Shown: positions 1 to 11,377, counted from the stretch's first letter. The stretch: DNA of 64,000 nucleotides from Linepithema humile (GCF_040581485.1 NC_090130.1:11859426-11923425); one strand, 5' to 3'. Notes: a model not told the origin generated them from the letters alone. Numbers and translations are program-made.

Positions 1-139
1 AGCCTATTGCCAACTCAATCGGCCCAGCCGTTATTGAGATCCGATAATCTCGGCTTGTCTCAACTTTCGGGCTCGCGTAAAGATACACGGTCGGTCTTGC
101 GCTGCGCGTGAACTTGGCGCGAGACACTACCGTGTCTCT
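1..139 (+). repeat. Dispersed repeat, copy A (second copy at 52961-53115)
   Basis: The first 139 bases align with 52961-53115 from the shared start AGCCTATT to the shared end CTTGATT, with small indels. Both copies contain a compact inverted repeat, GAGACAC facing GTGTCTC, near their right end. The homology stops where the Polinton-like sequence begins, so this copy appears to truncate that element. It has no coding potential I recognise. It could be a SINE, part of an LTR or a satellite monomer. Confidence 0.6.
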
Positions 140-414
140 TGATTCGGTATTACGCCTTCCGTCGACGTTAACGACGCCCCGTTTTTCCTCGTCTCGTATC
201 CATTTTCAATATCGACGAATCTAATGACATTTTCAACGTGGTTTATGTGTAAAAAAGTAGTGGGAAATTGGATCTCGTTAAGCGCGACTTCCCATTCGCC
301 GTGTAAGTGTATAGGTTGAGGTAATTCTGTGGTGAAGGAAGTGGTTGCATTGTGCGGAAAATAACGCATGCTGCTATTGCTGGGGAGAATCAAGAGAAAT
401 TGATCCGTCCTCAT
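127..414 (-). CDS. Polinton small ORF, C-terminally truncated
   Basis: A 95-codon frame starts at ATG 414 and overlaps the 3' end of the integrase gene by about 40 bases, as in compact virus-like elements. Its N-terminal half (LLILPSNSSMRYFP, then a GEWEVALNEIQFP segment) resembles a conserved start I associate with proteins of Polinton/MELD elements in arthropods and cnidarians. The function is not established; a virion role is a guess. The last residues before the TAG at 127 are coded by the neighbouring dispersed repeat, so the native C-terminus is missing. Confidence 0.55.
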   Translation of the reverse strand: MRTDQFLLILPSNSSMRYFPHNATTSFTTELPQPIHLHGEWEVALNEIQFPTTFLHINHVENVIRFVDIENGYETRKNGASLTSTEGVIPNQETR

Positions 415-1504
415 TTTGAATAAGCGGGGTTAAACTTGAAGCAGGGATCCAAGAATCAAACTTACTGGGATAACCACGCCAGCTAACCAGCACCTGCTTA
501 TTATTACCGCGACCCCGGCTTCTTATCACACGGTCGACGATAAACTCCTCCTCCTGCAAGTTTTTCTCAACCCGAGCCAATTCTTGTTCGTAAAAAATGC
601 CGTCTATGACTTCTCCCGCTAAATTGCTCAGCTCGTACACACGTCGTTTTCGCCAATCGAGTATGCGATGAATTCGAAATATCTCCTCACTCCACCGCGC
701 CTCGTATCCTTTCTCGAAGACGACTTTTGCTCTACTGATACGAACGTGATCACCGACGTGGTATTTAGCCTTTCGGCGTTTTTCGTTCGCTTCGCCGTTG
801 CTCCTCCATCGACGCGTTATATTTTCACGCGCGATACGCGCATTTTCTCTCGTAACAGCATACGGTTGCATTCTGGTGCTCGAATGACGGGTGTGATTAT
901 AGGCGTTTACGATATTCTGCAAAACATCTATGTAGCGTCGTGTATTTTTATGCGTAAAATAACGCCACATTCGTTCTTTCAACGTTCTGTTGAAGCGCTC
1001 GACGATGGCGGCTTTGACATCCGGATTGCGGGCTACGCGAAAACAAATGTCATTTTCTTCCAAAAACTTTTGTAGCGATCGCCCGAGAAATTCTTTACCC
1101 TTGTCCGTTTGTAGGTATACGGGCGCGCGTCCGTTACTTCTCGAAAACACGTTCTGAAAAGCTCTCATTACGGAATTACTCGTTTTGTCGCGCAATGGTT
1201 CTACCCAGACGTATTTACTAAGTACATCGATAATCACGAGTAAATACGAATATCCCTCGTTGTAATTTTTGAGATTTCGGAGTTCGATCAAATCTGCCTC
1301 CCACAGATCGTCGATATTCGTTACGTTGTAATGCATTCGCGGAAATTTCCGTCGCGATGGACGATGCAGCGTGTAGGCGTCTTGCGCTTCAAGCCATTGC
1401 TCGACATTGTTACGGGGTAAATTCGCCGCGCGAAACAGATTATCGACAGCCGAATAGCCGGCATAATGCGCGGGATCGTAGTACAATTTTTCAAGAGCCG
1501 TCAT
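374..1504 (-). CDS. Polinton retroviral-type integrase with chromodomain
   Basis: This intact 376-residue frame encodes a DDE integrase, which would insert the element's linear DNA into host chromosomes. The catalytic triad is visible: D71 in ADLIEL, D134 in QTDKGKEF and E169 in VERFNRTLKE, the last two 35 positions apart as in retroviral integrases. A C-terminal chromodomain lies at about residues 320-362 (FIVDRVI, VSWRGYPSKFDSWIP) and may guide insertion to marked chromatin. The start codon overlaps the stop of the upstream gene as ATGA. The combination with a family B polymerase downstream identifies a Polinton/Maverick rather than an LTR element. It is one of the few unbroken genes of this copy. 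Confidence 0.9.
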   Translation of the reverse strand: MTALEKLYYDPAHYAGYSAVDNLFRAANLPRNNVEQWLEAQDAYTLHRPSRRKFPRMHYNVTNIDDLWEADLIELRNLKNYNEGYSYLLVIIDVLSKYVWVEPLRDKTSNSVMRAFQNVFSRSNGRAPVYLQTDKGKEFLGRSLQKFLEENDICFRVARNPDVKAAIVERFNRTLKERMWRYFTHKNTRRYIDVLQNIVNAYNHTRHSSTRMQPYAVTRENARIARENITRRWRSNGEANEKRRKAKYHVGDHVRISRAKVVFEKGYEARWSEEIFRIHRILDWRKRRVYELSNLAGEVIDGIFYEQELARVEKNLQEEEFIVDRVIRSRGRGNNKQVLVSWRGYPSKFDSWIPASSLTPLIQNEDGSISLDSPQQ

Positions 1505-2354
1505 TCCAATTTACTCCATTCGAACAGGCGTCTCGCTGGTGGAGAATCCGTGTTTCTCTGAGGAGTGGAACTCGCCGCAGGACCGGTAAGTTTCGCGATA
1601 TTTTGCGAAGAACCGGCTGTTAATAATTTTTTATTTCTCACTAGTGCGGAGGGAATGTTCAAGTCGTGAAGTAATCGCGCGAACTGAACTCTTCCGGCGG
1701 CTTTCACGGTTTTTCTATTGCGCATCGCCTCGTTTATCAGGTCTGAGATATTTGAATCTTTTACGACGTTACCGTCTATGGTCACGACTCCGTACTCGTC
1801 CCAGTTAATTCTAGTCGACGATGCTTTATCGAGCAAGCGTTTCATCAGTAAGCGAGCTTCGGCACGGTAAGATTTCGGTACGCTTTCCACTATTCTTTCG
1901 ACGCTTTTCATCACCCCGAGACTCACGTCGTGTTCTTTCGGGAGGCTTCTCGTACGACTAGAGCCCGGAGCAAATGAGTCCGTGAGATCGCTCGGCGGTA
2001 CTTCTTCGCGAGTGTCCATTGCGTCTTCTTCCTCTTCTTCTTCCTCAGCGTTACGCGCGTCTTGATTTCGTCGTCCGTGTGCTACTCGTACAAAGTAAAG
2101 ATATCGCCAAAAAACCTCTGTACATCTTTCATCTCTCGGCTTCGTCGTTCGGATAGGGCGAATTAAGAATTCGACTCATCTCCGCATCGAGTCTGGATAG
2201 AGCGGTTCCGGGTGTTCGTACGGAATTATAATAATAATTATTATTATTAGCGCTTTCGTCCGGTGTTTTCCACGAGCGGTGCGCCGTAGTCGGTAGTCGG
2301 TTGATGCAATTGACGCTGCATTCTCTCGAGATTTTCCGTAGAAATTAAAACCAT
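1501..2354 (-). pseudogene. Polinton conserved protein of unknown function, frameshifted
   Basis: The C-terminal 172 codons (2019 to 1501) form one open frame. It has an acidic run just upstream, then a region with ESVPKSYRAEARLLMKRLLD and WDEYGVVTIDGN that I associate with Polinton proteins of insects. Coding sequence of the same kind continues upstream in other frames: a segment with LSRLDAEMSRILNSPYP near 2140-2210, and a likely start at ATG 2354. The frame is lost at a small ATT microsatellite at 2230-2255 and again near 2130. So the gene is longer than its open part and broken in at least two places. The function is unknown. It abuts the integrase with a 4-base overlap. Confidence 0.6.
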
Positions 2355-2402
2355 TTTTTTCGCCCTTTTCATAACACTCGATATTATTTTCTCTCTTGTG
2401 TT

Positions 2403-2810
2403 TTAAGCCGTCACCTTGTCTATGATTCGCGAAAATAAGGCCTCTAATAGAGGAACGATAATATAGGATAAGAATCCACCTCGTTGTACCAATAGCTTTC
2501 TTTTATTCTTCCAATTTCCACGCTTTGACGCGATACGACGTAGCGTCGTTTTGTATTTGCTCAGACGATTTTTTTCGCGCCGTTCGAGCGCAACGTTACC
2601 ATTGAGCGTGTTGAAAACGCATTCGCAAATACAGCGAATAAATTTTTCGTCCGCGGTTCGCAGGAAGGAGCTGCGTTGATTTTTGTTCAGATGACACAGC
2701 GCCTCTAGAAGACAAACGTTTCTCGTTCCGATCGAACGTCTAGCGGTTTTCGTTGCACCGTCCAACGCCGCTTCTTTCATCGTGAGAAAGTCACTCGCAA
2801 CTGTCGTCAC
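2403..2810 (-). CDS. Polinton small basic protein with hydrophobic C-terminus
   Basis: A 135-codon frame encodes a basic middle section (RREKNRLSKYKTTLRRIASK, then KRGNWKNKRKLLVQRGG) followed by a hydrophobic tail (LSYIIVPLLEALFSRII). This arrangement is like the small DNA-condensing or core-like proteins reported from Polinton and adintovirus elements. I infer a virion or DNA-packaging role with low certainty. It sits between the ATPase and the unknown protein, in the same orientation, with short spacers. A family search would settle the assignment. Confidence 0.5.
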   Translation of the reverse strand: MTTVASDFLTMKEAALDGATKTARRSIGTRNVCLLEALCHLNKNQRSSFLRTADEKFIRCICECVFNTLNGNVALERREKNRLSKYKTTLRRIASKRGNWKNKRKLLVQRGGFLSYIIVPLLEALFSRIIDKVTA

Positions 2811-2831
2811 GCGAGCGATGGTGCATACTTT

Positions 2832-3545
2832 TTATACGCTGGAGAACGATCTGCGCGGTACGTAGACGTAACGCAACGCATCGTCGGGAAAGATGCTTGT
2901 CCGAAATCGATATTTGTCCGGAGTCGATTGTTTCAAATCGAGTAATAAATATCCGTGGGGGCGTGAGGTTGCGTCAAAGTATGCTTCTTCTAGAAACTTT
3001 GGGTCATCGGGGTACACCTGTCGCGCGAAATGGCGAATTTGAGCGCGATCGCGCGGGTTCTTAAAGACGACGATGTAATTGGTATTAAGCGATATGTCGC
3101 GCTGACAGCGTCCCTGGTGAAATAGATTTTGCGTGATAAGTATAACGCTGAGATTCTTATGGTGACTACCCTTTGTAAAAAGATCCACGATGACGTCGCA
3201 CGAGGATGATTCTCTCATAAGATCGTCGATTATCACCAACTTTGGTGTGAGAGGATCGTGGGAATAATCATGCGCTTGTGGCAACCCCTCGCGAAACTCG
3301 ATTGCATTTTTCTTTATTTTTCCCGCAGCGTTCCTTTCTTTTTTCTCAAACGCGTATTGAAGTTGTCGATAAGCATCCTGTCATTCGGCGTAATAAAATA
3401 AAACTCTTTAGAAAGAAACATCGGCCATTTCGGATAGATATTTGAGAAAAGTTTTTACAAAGACCGTTTTGCCGCATCCGGTGGGACCGCTGACAATAGA
3501 CGTCCAAGGATGTTTCCAGCGTATGTCCATCTTGTGAAATGAACT
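2832..3545 (-). pseudogene. Polinton FtsK/HerA-type DNA-packaging ATPase, broken
   Basis: The C-terminal 150 codons (3284 to 2832) are open and include a Walker B-like stretch (KLVIIDDLM) and a sensor-like segment (LSVILITQNLF) typical of genome-packaging ATPases of Polintons and related double-jelly-roll viruses. The Walker A loop, GPTGCGKT, is present upstream at about 3470-3495 but in a different frame. A third frame is used between them, around 3340-3415. At least two frameshifts therefore separate the P-loop from the rest, so the gene cannot make the ATPase as assembled. The usual length for this family is near 230-260 residues, which matches the total span. Confidence 0.75.
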
Positions 3546-3621
3546 CTTCGCCGTTCGCTCGCGCCTTCATAAACGAAAAAAATCAGCGAAACACTATGAC
3601 GCGATAAGCTTACTGCCCACT

Positions 3622-3652
3622 GACGGCGGCGGCGGCGGCGGCGGCGGCGGCG
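3622..3652 (+). repeat. GGC trinucleotide microsatellite
   Basis: About nine GGC units in a row, directly left of a 69 bp tandem duplication. Confidence 0.9.
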
Positions 3653-3662
3653 ACCGCTTGCT

Positions 3663-3800
3663 CGCGCTAGCGTACAACTCGCGGACTCGAACAAGCTGAT
3701 TCGGTCCGCGGAGACGCTGGACAAGCGCAACCGCGCTAGCGTACAACTCGCGGACTCGAACAAGCTGATTCGGTCCGCGGAGACGCTGGACAAGCGCAAC
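3663..3800 (+). repeat. 69 bp GC-rich tandem duplication
   Basis: Two copies (3663-3731 and 3732-3800) that read as identical. The period is a multiple of three, so a frame stays open across both (23-residue unit on the minus strand). With the GGC run it forms a GC-rich island between the ATPase and polymerase genes, where other Polinton genes might be expected. I do not recognise it as a known coding sequence. Confidence 0.85.
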
Positions 3801-4198
3801 CACCGAAATTGCTCGCGCCAGCGTCCAAGAGTGGAAACGCTACTTTGCGCTTTTTTTTCTCGGAAAAAAATGAGGGTTTTATACGGGAAAGTAAGTTAGG
3901 AGGAAGAAAAATCTTTAAGAAAAATTATGCGAGAAAACATTTATTTTTACGAATAAAAGTACATGATTTGAGAAAAATAAAAATATTCGTTTTTATTTCT
4001 TAAATTTTTCATAGTTTTTACATAGTTTTTATACAATTATACATTTTACATTTTAAAACTAGCAATATTTTCTTAAATTAAATAAAAAAATTTTTTATTT
4101 ATACTTTTACAAAAATTTATAAATTTACTTAAAGTTATTTATATAAAGTCGGAAAACACACGCTATCCGTCGACAGCGAAAGAACAATTCTGTAAAAA
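3801..4198. other. AT-rich spacer without a recognised gene
   Basis: No convincing coding sequence. It lies between the GC-rich repeat and the 3' end of the polymerase gene and is strongly AT-rich after 3840. Confidence 0.6.
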
Positions 4199-7100
4199 TT
4201 ATCGAATCGCATAACCGTAAGGAACGGAACAACTATTGAGAAATCTACGTTTCAATAGCACAAGAGTACAAGCTTTCACTTCGTCGCGAGTTATTAACTC
4301 GTGAAAAGTCGTACGCCGAATTGCTCTGAAACGTAGATTTATCGATGTTCTATGTGACTTTCCTTCTTCTTCTTCTTCTTCTTCACTTTCCTCTTCTCGT
4401 CCCTCTCGCTCTTTTTGCAATATTAATTCTCTTATACTATTAAAATTAACTAAGCATGAGTTTGCAAAGTTTAGGGTTATACCCTTTACTTTGCAAACTT
4501 CGTGCGTGAGTCCTTCCGGTGTGCGAACAACGTAAGCATAAAATTTCGGGCCACCGGATACAAACGCCTCGATGTAACTACCGGACCCATAGCTTTCGAG
4601 TTCGTTCGTCATATCGCCCAAAAAATTACCCGTACGCGGCTCGTATTCGAAAGGATCATCGCTGCTTACATAAATGCAAGAATCGGTATCGTAATATAAA
4701 ACGCGTCGATCTAAGCGTTCTAAATATTTATACAACACTAATCGCGTTAGCGCCGTCGTGTACGCCGCTAAAACGACGTTGGTAAGAGGCGAGGGAACGT
4801 CGGCCTCTTCCCGCAGTCGCCATAAAACATACATCGCATCTTCGTTTACCGGCAGTATTTCGGTTATTTCATGTTTGGGGCTTGTGAGCAAACTCGCTAA
4901 TCGTTGCTGAGTTTTTACGATTTCGGTATTCGTTAGGTTGGGTCGTTGGCCGAATTTCCCCCAAAAAGAATTTAAACACAACTTCGCGACCGAACGTAAT
5001 CCCGAATTTTTCGCGATATTGTTACTTTCGAGAACGATACCTTCGGTTTTCTCGTAATCGCGAAGATATCGTTCTTTAGCCTCGTCATCGGTACATTCAC
5101 TCGGCCACCCGCTGGCTTCTTGTTTTAATTTTAAAAATGTATTAATATATTCGGTGAATAACCCACCCTGCCGCGTACCGTGATCGTAGCGTGTTGCGTT
5201 GTACTGCCAAATCTCGCTAACCTCCGACACGAAATAACCTTTTTCAAACGCTTTGCGCAATTCGCACGATACCCATGTACCCGTAAATTCACGTTCGGAA
5301 GGCACATGTGTACAATCTTTGCGTAAAAATGTTTCGCAGCAACTGCGGCACAACGCGAATAACAATTTTCCGCGTACGTGATACGGTAACACGGGGTGAA
5401 AGAGATCGCGCGGTGCGAGTACTTTGCAACGTACGAGGCCTTCGACGGAGTCGAAATTGTAATTCGGGCCTTCTCCGATTAGCACCGAACATTCCTTCCC
5501 GACATACACCGTGGGATGTCCGATCGGAAAAGTACCCGTTTTTAAAACATACGAATACAGAGAACATACATCGATGTATCGTATCTTCTCTGTACCCGTA
5601 ATTTCATATCGAGTCGCGACATTCCCCGTACGGCCGTAAAACGCATCGCGCGGATTGAGCGGTTCGTTTTCAACCATTTGATGGTGCTGTAAATATTCCC
5701 GCATTACGCTATTTACAGCTATCGCACGATCGAAATCGCACTCCCATTTCTCCGTCACCGTGTATCCGCGTTTTCGAAGACGATATGTCGTTGCGACGGT
5801 ATGCTCATAACGCAAATCGATCGTATCCCTACGTTCGCTGTTTACGGAGAGGTTACTGTCGCGGTTGATTCTAAAGCACGACGGGCAACCGTGCCAAAAG
5901 CATCCGTGAAATTGAAACACGTGATGTCGCGTTACGCCGTTTTCTAACGATTCGTAATATCCATCGACGAGTGTGCCGTCGAGTACGCGATATTCGCGGG
6001 TACGCCCTGCGTGAATAATGGGATGACCGAGCTCTCGCTCCATCCACACCAGCCAACGCAGTGCTTTGCGCGATTGCGTATTCGCGTGTCTGTACCCACC
6101 CGATGGAATTATACCAATCTCGCTTTCACGCAGAAAGTTTTTTCTAAAAACCCTCATACACGTGGAAGCGATTGTTGTACATTCCTCGAATAGGCACACT
6201 TTTCCGCGCCTCAGGAAAATTTTCCTAAAAGCCATGCACGCTCGTCTAAGAATATCCACGTCGTTGCGACAATAGCGCGATATCTCAAGTTGAAAATCAA
6301 AAATATAATTCGTCCGAGTTAACTCGTCGTGCCATGCTAAAAACTGTTCGCGTTCTTTCGTATTCATAGTTTCCGGAGAGTAATACTCGACGCCCGGCAA
6401 CGGTCCTACATAGAATTGATTATCGAGTGTGTTAAATAAATGCGGAAAAACGCCTTTATCCAAAGTATTCGCCAGCCCGAAAGCCTTTGGTAATTCGGAT
6501 AACCGCATCGGCATATAATTAACACTGTCGATAAATTTCGTATTTCCTACCGTTAGTACTATGATTTTAGTACCGCTCAAAATTACACGAGGTTCTGTCG
6601 AAATACCGCTTTCTACTAAATATCGGAGGATAAATTGCGCGTCGAACAATTTTGCGTTATGAGCAATACAAATTATTTTTTAAAATATGTCGTCGGACGC
6701 GTCGCGAAATTTACAAATTCTTTAACAGGATCGTGACGAAATGTAAATTCGCGGATACCGCACCAACGACACCGCACCGACATATCTTCTATTTCCGCGC
6801 ACGATTCGCAAATCTGCTGCGCGACGCAGAGAGTGGGCACGTGAATTTTTACATTAGCGGTACCGCGAAGCGTTTCATCCTGTCGTGTTTCGAAATCGTA
6901 AAACACGAATGCGGAGCGGTTTTCTGTTTTCGACACGTGTTCATCCTCATTTTGATCATCGAAATGCTCTTCCGAAGAGCGACCCACGATGCTACTCGAA
7001 GCTCGATTGATCGACATCATGCAGCAATAATGATTTAGCGGTTGGTAAGATCGACACGTGAAACAGAAAGCCGCGCCGCATTCGTGCTGTTTCTTTCGTT

Positions 7101-8380
7101 CGATTACACGACCGCACTCGCTGCAAAATCGTATAACGCTACAAACGCTTTGAAGCGAATTCCCGTCGTACGATTTTTGGGCGCGATGACGCTCGAGGCA
7201 CGCGCGATTAAAAAATTCGCGATTACATTCCGTGCAGCGTATTCGCTCATGTTTGAATCTCTCGCAAGTTGGAACTATGTTACAACGCGGGCATTTATTA
7301 GAGCATCGATGCCCTTTCGCGTCACTGCGATAAGCTACGTTGCACGGAATGCAATATCCTCTACTTCCAGCAGCGGCTCTTAAATTTAAAATCACGCTAT
7401 AATGACGCGATTCGGCGACAAATAAAATATTTAATCGAGATATAGGTTCTCGATGTAGAGAGGCTAGCACCGCTGTTCCGTCGAATAACGGTTTACCCCC
7501 GCGACCAAAAGTGTCGGAATTGTAAACTATTATTGCGACATTTTCCGCGGCTAAATATTGTTGGAAATGTTCGATTTCCCTAATCCGCAGCCGACTTCCG
7601 GAATCGCGATACCGACTTTTTTCGTCAACTCGCCGGCGAGTTCGCGTTGCAACGACGAATTTCGTGTTCTCACCGCGTTCCATCTCGCATGCAACTCGCC
7701 CGTACGCACATTTCCACGCTCGTTATAAATCTGTGCCGTCACAAGCGCGCGAGGAAAACACAGATTATCGTTGTTGTTTATTGTTAAAATCAAACGTTTA
7801 CCAACAATATCTAGAGCGTTATATCCACGTCCCGTGGGAGGGGTGATACGAAAAACGCGAATATTAAACTCTTGCGCTACGTTTAACCCCCCTGAACTTT
7901 GAGCTAATAAACTCACGAGATTCCAAATGTTCTCGGGAGTCAAATCATTCGCCGGACGGAACGATATTCCAGCGGGGCCGTGAGAAAGAGCCGGAGAGTC
8001 GAAAGACAATCCAACATAATCTCCCGGTACGCATGAAAATATCGCGTAAGAGTGAATTTCGCGAAACGCGTTTTCCAATCATGTGTAAACCTCCCCTCCT
8101 CCCTCGGGAAAGGGAAGTATACGGAATCTAGCTTCTCTACCCTCTACCCCAAAATTTCTAAACCTACGCGTGTTTTCCGATACTAATTCTATATAATTAA
8201 AATTATCGCCAACCTGATTATTATTCCTTTCCGCCGCCGATGCTGTATCGATATCCTCCGCTCGCCTCGTTTCCTCCTCCTCCGTTCTTTCCTCTTCCTG
8301 CGGCGCTCTTTCGTCGGTTTCGCCAGTCGATTCCACGCCCGACCGAGTTTCCTCCGACTCTTCTTCTTCTCTACCGCCAC
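4199..8380 (-). pseudogene. Polinton protein-primed family B DNA polymerase (main exon), broken
   Basis: This is the largest exon of the replication polymerase. From the N-terminus it holds an acidic stretch (8380-8080), a conserved domain with GLSFDSPALSHGPAG (7551-8078), cysteine/histidine clusters (7000-7330), an exonuclease I motif YDFETRQDE near 6900, a motif A-like DVCSLYSYV near 5560 (the usual P after SLY is S), motif B-like KLCLNSFWGKFGQR near 4960, and motif C YYDTDS near 4690. Three breaks are visible: an in-frame TGA at 8079-8081, a frame change near 7575, and a frame change at the T6 run 6676-6681 (A-run on the coding strand). The last part, 816 codons from 6649 to 4199, is open. 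It would copy the element's linear DNA from a terminal protein primer. Confidence 0.85.
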
Positions 8381-9720
8381 CTGTTTGAACTACAAAAGTC
8401 AAAATTAAAAAATTAGCGAATTAATTAAAAAATTTGATAAAATATTATATTTTATATTTTCATGCTCGAATTTTATTTGCAATAAAAATCGAAAAAGTGT
8501 TAAATCAGCTCACCTCTAGATTTTCTTCTTTTTTGTTTTACACCCTCGTTTGATAATTGTAATTGGGAGAGTAAGAAATCACAGGGGGACTGTATCCTGT
8601 GAAAATTTTAATGTTTAATTTTAATGTTTAAAAAATAAAATTCGAGCATAAAAGCAACTGTAAAAATTTGCAATTTTTTTTACCTCTGTCACCCATTCCC
8701 CATCCGTCGTGGCTTTGTTCATCCTCTCCTTCATAATTCCTCTCCTGTAATTCCTCTTCCTGCTCTTCCTCCTCCTGCTCTTCTTCTTCGTCTTCCTGCT
8801 CTTCCTCTTCCTCCTCCTCCTGCTCTTCCTCCTGCTCTTCCTCTTCGTTGTCAGCCCCGGGTAATATTACTCTCTGTTGACGGTCGTTATTTAAAAATTT
8901 ACGTTATTAATTTTTCAAATTTTTTAGTTATTTTATGCTTCTGCTAAGATAACTTTTCTTATCACTTACTGTACAAAGGACTGAATATTTTCTCCTCATC
9001 GAACGAGCTCACTTCGCAAGGAGCCGGCTGACTCGTCGATTCGTTGCTCACAAGATCGACAAGCTCTGGCGTAAGAATAATTCGCGCGCGAGCTAAAACA
9101 TTAAATTTTTTGAAAAATTTCCTAATATTAAATCAATGCTGTTATTTCATATAAATTACTTTTACGAAGGTCTATTACTTACACGAAGGTCTAGCCTCAG
9201 GCGAGGTATCGTCTCGCCGTCTTACCCCGCGGCGTTGAGTAGCTCGCTCTTCGACATAATTTTGACGCACGCTACGCACCACACCCTCCACCGCCATGAC
9301 TTTTTTCGGCTCGTGACATTGTAGCGTTCCTAAAAAATAATGATTTTAATTTTTTTAAATTTTGTTTTAAATATTCATAATAAAAAATAGAAACTTACCA
9401 TTTTTTACCGCACCACGATAGTAATTCAGCAGGCCGGCGATATAGCCTCCCGCATCCTCTTCTTCGTTGTCGTTAAACACACGTCTCATCTCGATTATTT
9501 CGCCGGCAATAATCAAAAGCTGGAGGTAAATTGAGAAATGCCCCAAACGGAATAAAACCGCGAGCACCGCGCTAGGGCACGCACCCGCAAACTTTGCGAA
9601 TACAACATAATTATTATCGTCGTTGTCGGATAACGACGATAAATAATTATCGATGCAGAGCCCGTTTAAACTACGCGTCAATCGCAAACACGATTCGATA
9701 ATTTCCTGCAAACTAGACAT
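8381..9720 (-). pseudogene. Spliced 5' exons of the Polinton polymerase gene
   Basis: Five short exons with consensus splice sites lead into the polymerase exon. I place them at 9720-9399 (ATG at 9720), 9329-9183, 9092-8970, 8873-8684 and 8596-8514, joining the main exon at 8380. Donors read GTAAGT three times, then GTAAAA and GTGAGC; acceptors end in AG after T- or A/T-rich tracts. Introns are 69, 90, 96, 87 and 132 bp and all donors cut after the first codon base. The fourth exon is nearly all Glu/Gln (EEEQEEEQ-type). The fifth ends with a basic KQKRRKSR patch that could be a nuclear signal. Frame is lost entering exon four and inside exon five, so this copy is decayed. Joining to the polymerase transcript is inference from phase and frame. 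Confidence 0.6.
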
Positions 9721-10546
9721 TTTTAATTCAACGTGGCTTCGATACGCAGTGAAATTACACGAAGACGGAAATACAGATTGCTATGATCCCGAATGCGCAA
9801 GAAAATGTGAAACTGTGCGATTTTTTAGCGTCTTCCCGTTTTATACCAGTTCCCCCCCCCCCCCCCACCTTGAGAAAATTTAGGAAAAAAGCATCGTTTT
9901 CAAATATTTTTATTACACTTCCTTTGAAACCGGACAACGGTCCAGGTCCTTTCGTCGTACAACGTTTCGCACGTACTTTTCACGATAATCCTATTATTCA
10001 ACGAATGGTACTTCAAGATAGGAGAGCGAGGCGCCTCGGAAAAAATAAAAATATTAAATAATCGAATCGGGATAAGAATAATCCTATAGTATTGAACACG
10101 TAGTAAAAATTCCGACGACGCTTAACTTGTTAAGAAATACTACGCGACGGGTAGAAATTCTGTTGTTTGAATAAGAATAATCCCTCTATATAACAATCGC
10201 GTAGTAAAAATCACAATAGAGTGCAAAAATTTTTCCGTTGTAAAATCATGAAAATTTATTCCGTAACATGTCGCGACACGAAAATCGAAACTTTCTTTAT
10301 CTAGTAGAATTTTCGTGGGAATTCGGAAAAGTAATATTTGTCAATGCTTCGCCTTTGCGACCAATCATAGTGCTTAAAAGTTTATATGTGTTCAAATTTC
10401 CCCCACCGTTTTTCCGATTTTCTATTACGCGGAAGATTGTAACATTTTTCTCATTCGTCTCCTAGCATTCGAACCTGCAAGTTCAACAGCGAACAAGTTT
10501 CAGTTTTCGTGTTTTCGTTTTGCGTCTGCGTATAAAAATCAGTGTC
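9721..10546. promoter_or_regulatory. Divergent intergenic region of the Polinton
   Basis: Separates the minus-strand polymerase gene (ATG 9720) from the + strand ORF at 10547. It contains a C15-type run near 9853-9868, a GTAGTAAAAAT motif at least twice (around 10099 and 10200), and a TATAAAAA box at 10531, 16 bases before the ATG of the next gene. Short open frames here carry no recognisable domain. Confidence 0.5.
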
Positions 10547-11377
10547 ATGGATAAACGCCGGGAAATTGTGAAATCCGAAAAACCGACAAAGTGCAGCGAC
10601 ACTTCCGAAGCAAGATGCGACATCACCGAAAAAATTGTGCAGAATTGCATGCTATTATCTACAACATGTGGATTGAATTTTTCTTATACGAAGAAAATTT
10701 ATGTTGGGCTGCAAACTTCAATCAACAGCGACGAGTTTGATTTTCAACCTTTCGTTAAATTTTCATCCAAGGGAGCCGATGGTATTTGCTTCAACATGGC
10801 GGAATGGCAAAAATTTCAAGAAAATATGAAGCAAATGTCGGATTACTTAAATAGAAATAGTATTACGGCAAACTCGATTATTATCAACAAGATAATTATA
10901 AATTTCACCACTGCTTATGGAGCAAGAGCTTTGTTATTGACATATCGAGAAAACGGACAAGAAGTTCAACCTTTGGAAAATACCACGACTAAAGAAGAAA
11001 TTCAAGCTCCGAAGAAACGCGGGACTTATTCGCTCGCTATAGCAATGCAGAGAGCTAGTTTTCTGGGACTAGAAAATATACTCGAATGTGTAAACGCTAA
11101 TTTGAATCGACTGAATATAATCACCACTAGTGCTAATGATTGCGCTAAATATCTTATTAATGAAATACAAATAAGACTACCTATCGTGGGTTATATCGAA
11201 AACAATATTATAAAACTCGCGTTCAAATCTAATTGTCACGAAATACAAACTAATGTACGTACGCAACTAAAAAATTTAACATTTCTCGACGATCAATTTG
11301 AAATTGTATTTTTAGAATTAATTGCTCTTTACTTCGATCAAATTGTACATATAATTAGATTTCAACGAAAATTGTAA
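10547..11377 (+). CDS. Polinton-associated protein of unknown function
   Basis: An intact 276-residue frame starting at ATG 10547 (upstream in-frame codons lack an ATG). A segment near residue 70, FVKFSSKGADGICFNMAEW, followed by an amphipathic helix, has the layout of a small beta-sheet plus helix DNA-binding fold such as PC4. I associate similar proteins with Maverick elements, but I cannot name the family. It is transcribed away from the polymerase. An AATAAA signal lies about 115 bases after the stop, at 11494. It is the only intact gene on the right arm of this element. Confidence 0.6.
   Translation: MDKRREIVKSEKPTKCSDTSEARCDITEKIVQNCMLLSTTCGLNFSYTKKIYVGLQTSINSDEFDFQPFVKFSSKGADGICFNMAEWQKFQENMKQMSDYLNRNSITANSIIINKIIINFTTAYGARALLLTYRENGQEVQPLENTTTKEEIQAPKKRGTYSLAIAMQRASFLGLENILECVNANLNRLNIITTSANDCAKYLINEIQIRLPIVGYIENNIIKLAFKSNCHEIQTNVRTQLKNLTFLDDQFEIVFLELIALYFDQIVHIIRFQRKL

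Noticed and set aside
1..139. Terminal inverted repeat of the Polinton
   Set aside because: The sequence recurs at 52961 without Polinton genes and has no inverted match near 11500.
3455..3803. Arg-rich or Pro-rich minus-strand frames over the GGC run and 69 bp repeat
   Set aside because: Open only because the repeat period is a codon multiple; one of them overlaps the ATPase P-loop in the wrong frame.
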